This document shows positions 1-11,082 of a stretch of DNA of 64,000 nucleotides, one piece after another. This DNA is from an uncultured Streptomyces sp. Lineage in GTDB: Bacteria; Actinomycetota; Actinomycetes; Streptomycetales; Streptomycetaceae. Made by a program: the position numbers and the translations under genes. The stretch lies in assembly GCF_947488945.1 (NCBI RefSeq), contig NZ_CANLBS010000012.1, positions 1-64,000 of the forward strand, written 5' to 3'. Numbering within the stretch: the stretch's first letter is position 1; the number at the start of each line of letters is the position of its first letter. The notes below the pieces were generated by a model. It was not told the DNA's origin. It saw only the letters and a program-made list of their open reading frames with translations, and searched no databases.

Positions 1-1114
1 CTCGCGCGGAGAGCACACCGTGGGCAAGTTCATCCTGCTCGACACCCGCGACCCACCTCCGCTCGCGCGGAGAGCACACCGTGGGCAAGTTCATCCTGCT
101 CGACACCCGCGACCCACCTCCGCTCGCGCGGAGAGCACGTTCAGGCGGCGTTCAGCTCGGCCGCAAGCTGCGACCCACCTCCGCTCGCGCGGAGAGCACT
201 TCGCCGCCGACACCGCGTCCTCTGTCAGCGGCGACCCACCTCCGCTCGCGCGGAGAGCACGCGGTTTTCCTGACTAACTCGTGATCGCGCGGCGACCCAC
301 CTCCGCTCGCGCGGAGAGCACGGCGGTGGCCGGTGCTGGCTGACGTTCCCCACCGACCCACCTCCGCTCGCGCGGAGAGCACGCGGCGGTGCGGACCGTG
401 GCCCCGGTGATCACCGACCCACCTCCGCTCGCGCGGAGAGCACGGAGTCGCGGCGAGCGGGGGCAGTTGCTCGATCGACCCACCTCCGCTCGCGCGGAGA
501 GCACACAGGGGGGAGGAGAAATCTCCCCCGCCCTGGCGACCCACCTCCGCTCGCGCGGAGAGCACTGGCGCGTGCGTTGCCCGGAGCTGCCCTCTGGCGA
601 CCCACCTCCGCTCGCGCGGAGAGCACCTCCTCGACCAGCGTGCTACTGGCATCGATGCCGACCCACCTCCGCTCGCGCGGAGAGCACGCCGCGTCTCCAC
701 CCCGCTGGAACTGGAGCCGCGACCCACCTCCGCTCGCGCGGAGAGCACATCGCGTCGTAGATCGCCTGCCGGATCTCCTCGGACCCACCTCCGCTCGCGC
801 GGAGAGCACTCGTGCGAGGTCGGCGGCATGCTCACCGCCAGCGACCCACCTCCGCTCGCGCGGAGAGCACGTGAGGAGCAGGCCGGTCGTGAACGGGCGG
901 CGCGACCCACCTCCGCTCGCGCGGAGAGCACCGCGTGCAGGGCCATGCCGCGCATCCACTGGGCGACCCACCTCCGCTCGCGCGGAGAGCACCGTGCGCC
1001 GCCAACTCACCTGAGGAGACACACCGACCCACCTCCGCTCGCGCGGAGAGCACTACCCGCGCTCCCGCCACAGCGTCAGCCCGTACGACCCACCTCCGCT
1101 CGCGCGGAGAGCAC
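1..1114 (-). CRISPR. CRISPR array 1 (type I-E), leftward, cut by window edge
   Basis: Eighteen full repeats start at 50, 111, 172 and so on every 61 bases to 1087, and a partial repeat lies at 1-16. Read on the minus strand the repeat begins GTGCTC, has a CTCCGC/GCGGAG stem around a GCGA loop and ends GGTGGGTCG, which is the classic type I-E hairpin. Spacers are 32 nt. The orientation follows from the degenerate last repeat of the sister array and from the leader at 1115-1150, so the newest spacers are near 1114. The two leftmost spacers (17-48 and 78-109) are identical. One repeat (781-809) ends in C instead of G at its 29th base on the minus strand. The array continues beyond the left edge, so its true size is unknown. 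Confidence 0.98.
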
Positions 1115-1150
1115 CCTTCGCGACCTGTGCCTATTCGGGCGCTTTGCAAT
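1115..1150 (-). promoter_or_regulatory. Leader of array 1 with box shared with array 2
   Basis: On the minus strand, reading towards the array, there is GCAAA (1147-1143), 15 bases, CAGGTC (1127-1122), 7 bases, then the first repeat. The same two boxes with exactly the same 15-base spacing precede array 2. TTGCAA followed after 16 bases by CAGGTC could also be read as a -35/-10 pair that starts the transcript at the first repeat. The rest of the 171-base gap to cas3 (1151-1285) must hold the cas3 promoter as well, but I see no clear consensus there. Confidence 0.6.
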
Positions 1151-1285
1151 TCCTTTGCCTAGTTCCGTTGTTCATGCGTCTTGTTCCTTCGTCGCGGCGC
1201 AGCGAGTGTACGGCCCGGCGCTCGACCGGTCTCGGACTTGGGCTATTAGGGGTGACTGTCAGTGCGGGGTGCTATCTCTGTGTGT

Positions 1286-4342
<3,057 letters not shown>

Positions 4343-4526
4343 CCTTCACGAATCCATCACACCTCCTCCTCGTTTCCGCTACTTTTTAAGTGCGCTCTTC
4401 CGCTGCGGAGTTCGCGTCCGCATGCCGCACGAACATCTCCCCTCCGGTGGGGCAGGACGCGGGACGCACCGCGCACGGCACCCTTTCCGGCCTCCCACGT
4501 CGTCCGCATCACGACAGGACACCTCC

Positions 4527-6131
4527 ATGCCGACCGGCACCTACAACCTGATCGACCGACCGTGCGTCCCCGTGCGCTGGAGACCCGGCCTCACGGTCCG
4601 CGGACCGGACGGGCTCCCGGACACGGTGGGCCTGCGCGAACTTCTGCTCCGCAGCCATGAGATCGCCGCTCTCGCCGTCCCGGACGCACCCGCGCACGCC
4701 GCCCTGCTCCGCATCCTGTACGCGCTCACCGCGAAGGTGGCCGGCCTGACCGACCCGGACGAAGACTGGGCCGAGCACCGACTGGAGGCGTTCGACGCCG
4801 GCCGGCTCCCGTCCGACGGGATCGACGCCTACTTCGACGACTATCCGGACCGGTTCTTCCTGTTCGCACCCGGCGGACGGCCGTTCATGCAGGACCCGCG
4901 GCTGGCGGAGCAGTGCGACGCGGCCAACACCGCCGGGGTCAACAAGCTGATCGTCACCCGGCCTTCGGGCAACAACCACTCCTGGTTCCGACACGACACC
5001 GACACCGCGCCCGTGCCGCCGACCGCTCCCGAGGCGTTCCTCAGCCTGCTGGTCTGGCACTACTACGGGCCGGCCGGGCGGTGTTCGTCCCGCGAAGTCA
5101 ACGGGATGAAGAGCGCGAGCGCCACCGCCGGGCCGCTGCGGACCGCGCTGTCCTATCACCCGGAGGGCGACTCCCTCTTCGAGACCCTGCTCGCCGGGCT
5201 CGTACCGCCGGACGCCGCCGTAGTCGGCGCCGAGGACCTGTGTCCGTGGGAGCTGGACGAACTGCCGGACCCCGACCGGCCACCGCGGGAGTCCCGGGGG
5301 CCGCGTTCCCGGCACACCGGTCGCTCGCAGCACGCGTTGCTCCTGCTGCCGGACGAGGACGGCAGCCATGTGCGGGACGCGTTCATCACCTGGGCGTACC
5401 GGGGAGAGCGGATGCCGCGCGAGGACGACTACCTCATCTGGCAGACCAGCCAGCAGGGCAACCGGTATCCCCGGCCCGCCGACGCCGGCCGGGCACTCTG
5501 GCGGGACCTGGACGCCCTGCTGCTCCAGAACCCGCCTGCGGGCCACGCGCACCCCCGGCAGCCGCGCGTCTTCGACTCGATGTCCGAGGGCTTCGACGAC
5601 CTGCGGGTGCGCGCGCTCGGCTTCGACCAGGAGGGCCAGGCCAAGGACACCCAGTTCGTCGACGCGAGCACCCCGGCCGTCCTCGGCCACGCCGAGGCCA
5701 ACGACCCCCGCACCGTCCCCGCCGTCGGGCGCCTGCGGCAGTACGGCGAACTGTACGGGCGCCGCCTGGACCGGGCGGTCAAACGGGCCTGGTCCGCCTA
5801 TGTGCAGGACGCCAAGGCCGACGGCGCTGCCTGGGCGGCGCAGGCCGGTGCCCGGTACTGGCCGCGTGCCGAGGCGGAGTTCTGGGCCCGGTTCCGACTC
5901 CTGGACCGCACCGGCGAGGTGCCGGACGGAGGGTTCGACCCGGCGGCGACCCGGCGCGCGTTCGTCCGCCTCGCCGAGGAGGCGTATGACGCCGTGACGG
6001 CGCCCGTCACCCGTACCCTGCGCGGCGCGAAGGCCGTCTCACAGGCACGCAACGACCTCTACGGCGGCACTCCCAAGCGCCGACAGCCCGTGCCCGCACC
6101 CCGCGCGCAGACCAAGGAGCACAGCGCATGA
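4527..6131 (+). CDS. casA: Cascade large subunit Cse1 (CasA/Cas8e)
   Basis: This is the large subunit of the type I-E Cascade complex, which reads the PAM, opens the DNA and docks Cas3. It is 534 aa, the usual length. It begins MPTGTYNLIDRPCVPV, the typical Cse1 start (NLIDxPWIPV-like). The N-terminal motif, the GVNKLIVTRPSGNNHSWF region (about residues 134-155) and the helical C-terminal bundle fit the family. The upstream frame is open from 4422, but ATG 4527 begins the conserved sequence and has AGGAC upstream. It overlaps casB by ATGA. A 184-base gap with an AT-rich patch (about 4378-4392) separates it from cas3 and may hold a promoter for the casA-cas2 operon. Confidence 0.95.
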   Translation: MPTGTYNLIDRPCVPVRWRPGLTVRGPDGLPDTVGLRELLLRSHEIAALAVPDAPAHAALLRILYALTAKVAGLTDPDEDWAEHRLEAFDAGRLPSDGIDAYFDDYPDRFFLFAPGGRPFMQDPRLAEQCDAANTAGVNKLIVTRPSGNNHSWFRHDTDTAPVPPTAPEAFLSLLVWHYYGPAGRCSSREVNGMKSASATAGPLRTALSYHPEGDSLFETLLAGLVPPDAAVVGAEDLCPWELDELPDPDRPPRESRGPRSRHTGRSQHALLLLPDEDGSHVRDAFITWAYRGERMPREDDYLIWQTSQQGNRYPRPADAGRALWRDLDALLLQNPPAGHAHPRQPRVFDSMSEGFDDLRVRALGFDQEGQAKDTQFVDASTPAVLGHAEANDPRTVPAVGRLRQYGELYGRRLDRAVKRAWSAYVQDAKADGAAWAAQAGARYWPRAEAEFWARFRLLDRTGEVPDGGFDPAATRRAFVRLAEEAYDAVTAPVTRTLRGAKAVSQARNDLYGGTPKRRQPVPAPRAQTKEHSA

Positions 6132-6874
6132 CCACCACACCCTCTCCCGCCGCCACGGAAACCGCCGGTGCGCCGGTGGCCGCCGCCACGGTTCCGCACC
6201 AGGGCCATGTGCGGGGAACCCGGGCGCAGTCGTTCGTCAGGGAGATGGAGCGGCTCTGCCGTGAAGATCCCGGAGCCCGCAGCGCCTTGCGCAGCGGGCT
6301 GCGCAAGGACCTGGACGCGGTGCACCGCATGCACCGCCTGGTCGCCACGTGGCTGCCCGCGCAGCGGACCTCGGACGACGTGCAGCGGGCGTACTACGCG
6401 GTCGCCGCGATGATCGCCGCCCAGCCGCGCAGCGCACCGGCAGCACGGGACGACGCGGCCGACGACCCGGAGGGTCCGGACGAGACGCCGCAGGCCCCCG
6501 GCACGACGCGGCGGAGTGGGGTGAGCCTCGGTACCGCGTTCGCCGTGGCGGTCACCGAAGGCCCCGGACGCGAGAAGGAGATGCGGGAAGGGACCGCGGA
6601 GAGCCGGCTCAACCTCCTGACCCGTCAGAGCCTCAACGGCCTGCACCGGCACCTGCCCGCCTCCGTCGGGTACCTGCGGTCGCTCGGCGTGGACATCGAC
6701 TGGGTGCGGCTCCTCGACGACCTCGGCACGTGGCGCACGCGGTCGGGACGGATCTCGCGTACCTGGCTCCAGGACTACTACCGACTGCGCGGAAAGGCCA
6801 CGGCGCGGCTGGCCGACGCCGGCGACGAGGAGGAACTCGTGGCGGAGGCGGCCGGCGCCCCCCACACGCCCTGA
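6128..6874 (+). CDS. casB: Cascade small subunit Cse2 (CasB)
   Basis: Cse2 forms the dimer along the Cascade belly that stabilises the R-loop. The product is 248 aa, longer than the Escherichia coli protein (160 aa) but normal for actinobacteria. It starts with a Pro/Ala/Thr-rich tail of about 30 residues, followed by the all-helical, arginine-rich fold (for example LRSGLRKDLDAVHRMHRL near residues 58-75). A Gln/Asp/Pro-rich insert lies around residues 97-130. The ATG overlaps the casA stop by 4 bases, so translation is coupled. Identification rests on position and fold pattern more than on sharp motifs. Confidence 0.9.
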   Translation: MTTTPSPAATETAGAPVAAATVPHQGHVRGTRAQSFVREMERLCREDPGARSALRSGLRKDLDAVHRMHRLVATWLPAQRTSDDVQRAYYAVAAMIAAQPRSAPAARDDAADDPEGPDETPQAPGTTRRSGVSLGTAFAVAVTEGPGREKEMREGTAESRLNLLTRQSLNGLHRHLPASVGYLRSLGVDIDWVRLLDDLGTWRTRSGRISRTWLQDYYRLRGKATARLADAGDEEELVAEAAGAPHTP

Positions 6875-7032
6875 CCGCTTCCGCCGCAGGGCCCCCGTGC
6901 CCCGTAGCGCGTACCCCCGCGTTCCGTACCGCGTGCGCCGCGCCCCGTGCGCCGCACCTCGTTCCCGACCCGGTCACACCACCGACGTTCCGTTCCGCAC
7001 CGCCGTACTTCCGCACGAAGGAGACACACACC

Positions 7033-8214
7033 ATGGACATGGCCGCCCGCTTCATCGACATCCACGTCGTCCAGAGCGTCCCGTTCGCCAACCTCAACCG
7101 GGACGACACGAACTCCGTGAAGACGGTCCAGTACGGCGGCGTACTGCGCACCCGCGTCAGCAGCCAGTCCTGGAAGCGCGCCGTCCGCGGCGAGTTCGAG
7201 AGCCGCATCGGCCAGGCCGCGCTGCGCACCCGGCGCATCGGCGAGCGCGTCACCCACCTCCTGGCCGAGGAACGTGGCTGGCCGCAAGGGCTCGCGGAGC
7301 GGGCGGGAGCGCACACGGCGGCGGCCAGCAGCATCAAGTTCGAACTTGCGAAGGACTCGAAGGACCCCAAGCAGACCGTCACGAACAAGGTGCTCACCAA
7401 CGCGATGGTCTACGTCCCCGAGTCGGCCGTGGCCGAACTCGCCGGCCTGGCCGAGGAACACCGTGCCGCCCTGGAAGCGGCGAAGGACATCAAGAAGCCC
7501 GCCGACAAGAGCGTCCTGCCCACGGACAGGGTCGAGGCGGTGCTGCGGTCCCGCAACGGCGTCATCAACCTCTTCGGCCGCATGCTCGCGGAAGTGGACA
7601 ACGCCGGTGTCGACGGCGCCGTCCAGGTCGCGCACGCCCTCACCACGCACGAGACCGACGTCGAACTCGACTACTTCTCCGCCGTGGACGACGTCACCGC
7701 CACCTGGGGAGACCAGACCGGCAGCGGCCACGTGGGCCACACCGAGTTCAGCGCCGGCACCTTCTACCGGTACGCCACCATCGACCTCCGCGACCTCGCC
7801 CGCAACATCGGCGGCAACCCCGGCGAACTCCGCGAGCTCACCGCCGCGTTCCTCAGCGCGTTCATCCTGTCGCTGCCCCAGGCGAAGAAGAACTCCACCG
7901 CCCCGCACACCATCCCCGACCTCGCCCACATCTCCGTGCGCACCGACCGGCCGCTGTCCTACGCCGCCGCGTTCGAGAGCCCCGTCTCCGCGGCGGGCCA
8001 GGGCGGCTTCGCGGGCCGCGCCCGCACGACCCTGGCCGAGTACGCCGAAGTCGCCAACGGCCTCCTCGGCACCGGCGCCATCCTCACCGCCGGCTGGGCC
8101 GGCGTGGACGAGAAGGACCTCGACGGACTCGGAACCCGGCACGCCGGGTTCGACGCCCTCATCGACGCCGCCCTCACCAGCGCCCTCGCCACCCGCCCCG
8201 GCGGCGCGGCATGA
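7033..8214 (+). CDS. cas7: Cascade backbone Cas7 (Cse4/CasC)
   Basis: Cas7e polymerises as six copies along the crRNA to form the Cascade backbone. The protein is 393 aa and begins with the family pattern FIDIHVVQSVPFANLNRDD, followed by a RAMP ferredoxin-like core with RTRVSSQSWKRAVR (about residues 39-52), which contacts the crRNA. The start at ATG 7033 follows GAAGGAG at 7017-7023. There is a 158-base gap after casB, the largest inside the operon. The frame is open upstream to 6349, but that is antisense-like GC-rich sequence without family similarity. The stop overlaps the cas5 ATG. Confidence 0.96.
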   Translation: MDMAARFIDIHVVQSVPFANLNRDDTNSVKTVQYGGVLRTRVSSQSWKRAVRGEFESRIGQAALRTRRIGERVTHLLAEERGWPQGLAERAGAHTAAASSIKFELAKDSKDPKQTVTNKVLTNAMVYVPESAVAELAGLAEEHRAALEAAKDIKKPADKSVLPTDRVEAVLRSRNGVINLFGRMLAEVDNAGVDGAVQVAHALTTHETDVELDYFSAVDDVTATWGDQTGSGHVGHTEFSAGTFYRYATIDLRDLARNIGGNPGELRELTAAFLSAFILSLPQAKKNSTAPHTIPDLAHISVRTDRPLSYAAAFESPVSAAGQGGFAGRARTTLAEYAEVANGLLGTGAILTAGWAGVDEKDLDGLGTRHAGFDALIDAALTSALATRPGGAA

Positions 8215-9077
8215 CCACCGCTACGCTTCCCGCCCCCGAACCCGGGCTGCTGCTGCGCCTCACCGGGCCCTTGCAGTCCTGGGGCCTGCACAGCCACTTC
8301 AACGAACGGGACACCGCCGCCTTCCCGACCCGCTCCGGCGTCATCGGCATGCTCGCCTCCGCCCTCGGCCGCCGCCGCGACCAGCCCATCGACGACCTCA
8401 CCGGTCTGCGCCTGACCGTGCGCACCGACCGCCCCGGCGTGCTGCTGCGCGACCTGCACACCGTCGGCGGCGGCCTGCCCGCCAAGGCGACCGTGACCAC
8501 CGCCGAGGGCAAGAAGCGCCCCGGCGACACCGGCACCCTCCTCACCCACCGTCACTACCTCGCCGACGCCGCCTTCACCGTCGCCCTCACCACCCCAGGG
8601 GCCACCGCCGGCGACCGGGCGCTCCTCGGCCTGTGCGCCGAAGCACTCCGCGCACCCCGCTGGTCCCTGCACCTCGGGCGACGCTCCTGCCCGCCCGAGG
8701 GGCCGGTACTGATCGGGAGGAGCGACGACGCCTTGCACCACCTCCTGCACCTGCCCCTCGCCGCCCGGCAGGCCCGCACCACGGAGCCGGCGGGCAAGCC
8801 GGTGGAGTTCCTCGCCGACCGCCCGCTCACCCACCTGCCCGCCCCCGCGCACATGACCACCGGAACCGATGAGGACGGTTCCCACCCCTCCTCGGAACTC
8901 AACGACCAGCCGGTCAGCTACCACCCGATCCGCCGCGCCTACCGCGCCCGGCCGCTGTACCGGCGCACCCTGCTGCTGCCCCACGACCAGTTCGCCGGGC
9001 TCGGCGTCCACCAACTCCGCGCTCTGCGCCAGTACCTCGACACCCGGCTCGACACCACCGAAGGGGGCCGGCGATGA
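8211..9077 (+). CDS. cas5: Cascade subunit Cas5e (CasD)
   Basis: Cas5e caps the crRNA 5' handle and sits beside Cse1. The product is 288 aa with the typical N-terminal beta strand LLLRLTGPLQSWG (about residues 13-25). The segment FPTRSGVIGMLASALG (about residues 38-53) matches the conserved Cas5 motif. A thumb-like Lys/Thr-rich segment lies near residues 88-108. It starts by ATGA overlap with cas7 and ends by ATGA overlap with cas6e, so the three are translationally coupled. The C-terminus is Arg-rich. Confidence 0.95.
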   Translation: MTTATLPAPEPGLLLRLTGPLQSWGLHSHFNERDTAAFPTRSGVIGMLASALGRRRDQPIDDLTGLRLTVRTDRPGVLLRDLHTVGGGLPAKATVTTAEGKKRPGDTGTLLTHRHYLADAAFTVALTTPGATAGDRALLGLCAEALRAPRWSLHLGRRSCPPEGPVLIGRSDDALHHLLHLPLAARQARTTEPAGKPVEFLADRPLTHLPAPAHMTTGTDEDGSHPSSELNDQPVSYHPIRRAYRARPLYRRTLLLPHDQFAGLGVHQLRALRQYLDTRLDTTEGGRR

Positions 9078-9739
9078 CGCTCTGGCTCACCCGCATCGTC
9101 CCCGACACCCGCTCCCAGTACGCCCGCCGCGACCTCGCCGACGCCGTCGGCACGCACCGGCGCGTCATGAGCCTCTTCCCGTCCGACGCCGGCCCCGACC
9201 CCCGCGCCCGGTTCGGCGTCCTCTTCCGCGGCGAGGACACCCCGCAGGGCCCGCACATCCTCGTCCAGTCCACCCACGAACCGGACACCGGCCGACTTCC
9301 CGACGGCTACGGCACCGCCCTCACCCGCCGGCTCGACGCGCTCATGGACGCCATCAGGCCCGGACTCACCGTCCATTACCGATGCGTGGCGAGCCCGGTC
9401 CGGAAACCCGGCGCCACCACCCGGGCGCTCTACGACCTCAAGGCCGTCGTCCCCCTCACCGGCGCGGCCGCCGACGAATGGTGGCTCCGGCAGGCCGACC
9501 GCTCCGGACTCAAACCGCTCACGCACCGGCCCGCCCAACCCCTGGACGCCGCCGGAGGAGAACGCCGCCCCCGAGGGTCCGCTCCCCAGCGCGTCCGGCA
9601 CGCCCGAACCCAGTTCGACGGCACCGCCGCCATCATCGACACCGACCAGCTCAAGACCGCCCTGCTCAACGGAATCGGGCGCGGCAAGGCGTACGGGTGC
9701 GGGCTCCTCAGCATCGCCCCGGCGAGGCAGCCCCAGTGA
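9074..9739 (+). CDS. cas6e: crRNA endoribonuclease Cas6e (CasE)
   Basis: Cas6e cuts the repeat hairpin and stays bound to the 3' handle. It is 221 aa. The likely catalytic histidine is His28 in VGTHRRVMSLFP, equivalent by position to His20/His26 of studied Cas6e proteins. The C-terminal glycine-rich RAMP loop GIGRGKAYGCGLL (near residue 200) binds RNA. The repeat stem CTCCGC/GCGGAG in both arrays is its expected substrate. Translation is coupled with cas5 (ATGA) and cas1 (GTGA). Confidence 0.95.
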   Translation: MTLWLTRIVPDTRSQYARRDLADAVGTHRRVMSLFPSDAGPDPRARFGVLFRGEDTPQGPHILVQSTHEPDTGRLPDGYGTALTRRLDALMDAIRPGLTVHYRCVASPVRKPGATTRALYDLKAVVPLTGAAADEWWLRQADRSGLKPLTHRPAQPLDAAGGERRPRGSAPQRVRHARTQFDGTAAIIDTDQLKTALLNGIGRGKAYGCGLLSIAPARQPQ

Positions 9740-10728
9740 GTCCACGCGCCACCGGCAGGCCCCTCACCACCGGCAACGCGCGGCGCAGACTCGCCGCCCC
9801 CACGGTCGCCATGCTTCCGCGCGTCGCCGACTCCCTGTCCTTCCTGTACCTGGACATCGTCCGCATCCACCAGGACGACACCGGGGTCTGCGCGGAAGTC
9901 ACCAGCGAACAACACGGAACGGACACCGTCTACCTGCCGACCGCGGCGCTCAACTGCGTACTCCTCGGCCCCGGCACCTCCATCACCTCACGCGCGCTGG
10001 CCACCTTCGCCCGCAACGGCACCACCGTCGTCACCACCGGCTCGGGAGGCGTCCGCTGCTATTCGGCAGCCGTCCCCGAATCACTCACCACCCGGTGGCT
10101 GGAACGGCAGACCCGCGCCTGGGCGGACGACACCCAGCGCCTCGCCGTCGCCAGAGCCATGTACGAACTCCGCTTCGGCGACGGCACCGCGACCGAAGGA
10201 ACCAACCTCGACCGACTACGCGGCATGGAGGGCCAACGCGTCAAGTCGCACTACCAACTCCTGGCCCGCCAGTACAAGATCGGGCGCTTCCGACGTGCCT
10301 ACGACCCCGACTCCTGGGACACGCAGGACCCCGTCAACCTCGCCCTGTCCTCCGCCAACACCTGCCTCTACGGGATCGTGCACGCAGCCATCACCGCCCT
10401 CGGCTGCTCACCTGCCCTCGGGTTCGTCCACAGCGGGAACCAGCAGGCGTTCGTGTACGACGTCGCCGACCTCTACAAGGCCGAACTGACCATCCCGCTC
10501 GCCTTCTCCCTTCACGCCTCCAGAGACCCCGAAGGCGAGGCACGCCGCTCTTTCCGGCACGAACTGCGCCTGTTCCAGCTGCTGCCTCGCATCGTCACCG
10601 ACATCCAGCAACTGCTGGATCCCGATCACACCTACGAATGCCCCGACCCCGAGGAACAGCTCGTCGACCTGTGGGACCCCGCCGCCGGCTCCGTACCCGC
10701 CGGTGTGAACCACGGGAACCAGACATGA
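9736..10728 (+). CDS. cas1: CRISPR integrase Cas1
   Basis: Cas1 with Cas2 inserts new spacers at the leader-proximal repeat. The protein is 330 aa. The metal ligands are visible: Glu165 in GMEGQRVK, His232 in FVHSGN, and Asp242 and Asp245 in YDVADLYK. The spacing His+10+3 is the same as in Escherichia coli Cas1 (His208, Asp218, Asp221). The start is GTG 9736, overlapping the cas6e stop; the family sequence starts a little later, leaving a short Arg-rich extension. No damage is seen, so the adaptation enzyme looks functional. Confidence 0.96.
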   Translation: MSPRATGRPLTTGNARRRLAAPTVAMLPRVADSLSFLYLDIVRIHQDDTGVCAEVTSEQHGTDTVYLPTAALNCVLLGPGTSITSRALATFARNGTTVVTTGSGGVRCYSAAVPESLTTRWLERQTRAWADDTQRLAVARAMYELRFGDGTATEGTNLDRLRGMEGQRVKSHYQLLARQYKIGRFRRAYDPDSWDTQDPVNLALSSANTCLYGIVHAAITALGCSPALGFVHSGNQQAFVYDVADLYKAELTIPLAFSLHASRDPEGEARRSFRHELRLFQLLPRIVTDIQQLLDPDHTYECPDPEEQLVDLWDPAAGSVPAGVNHGNQT

Positions 10729-10753
10729 CCCGCCCAACGGAAGGGCGCGGCCC

Positions 10754-11065
10754 GTGTCGTCGATGATCGTCATCTCGGCCACCGCCGTCCCCGACCACCT
10801 GCGCGGCGCCGTGACACGCTGGCTGCTCGAGGTCACTCCCGAGCTCTACGTCGGCACCGTCTCCGCCAAGGTTCGCGACGAACTCTGGGCCGCAGTCTCC
10901 GCCTGCGCCGACGAAGGCCTCGCCGTCCTCGCGCACCCGGCCGACAACGAACAGGGCTTCCAACTCCGCACCGCCGGCACCCGCCGCCGCACCCCGATCG
11001 ACTTCGACGGCCTCACCCTGATCGCCTTCCGCCGCGAAGGTCAAGAACTGGCAAACCCGGCCTAA
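10754..11065 (+). CDS. cas2: CRISPR adaptation protein Cas2 (type I-E)
   Basis: Cas2 is the structural dimer that bridges two Cas1 dimers. It is 103 aa with the I-E signature start SMIVISATAVP and LRGAVTRWLLEVTPELYVG. GTG 10754 is taken as start because GGAAGGG lies 8 bases upstream; ATG 10763 is an alternative three codons later. The last codons of the gene overlap the leader boxes of array 2, and only 17 bases separate the stop from the first repeat. The array may therefore be partly transcribed from the cas operon. Confidence 0.94.
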   Translation: MSSMIVISATAVPDHLRGAVTRWLLEVTPELYVGTVSAKVRDELWAAVSACADEGLAVLAHPADNEQGFQLRTAGTRRRTPIDFDGLTLIAFRREGQELANPA

Positions 11066-11082
11066 CGCCCCAGGTCAAAAAG
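11049..11082 (+). promoter_or_regulatory. Short leader of array 2, overlapping the end of cas2
   Basis: GCAAA at 11051-11055 (inside cas2) is followed after 15 bases by CAGGTC at 11071-11076, then AAAAAG and the first repeat. The array 1 leader has the same boxes at the same spacing. Read as a promoter this is TGGCAA, 16 bases, CAGGTC. Either a Cas1-Cas2 docking site or a promoter at the repeat boundary would explain the conservation. No IHF-type site is seen. Confidence 0.6.

Noticed and set aside
10725-10766. Tiny frame MTRPTEGRGPCRR overlapping the cas1 stop
   Set aside because: Only 13 codons without conservation evidence; the GGAAGGG inside it serves as cas2 ribosome site.
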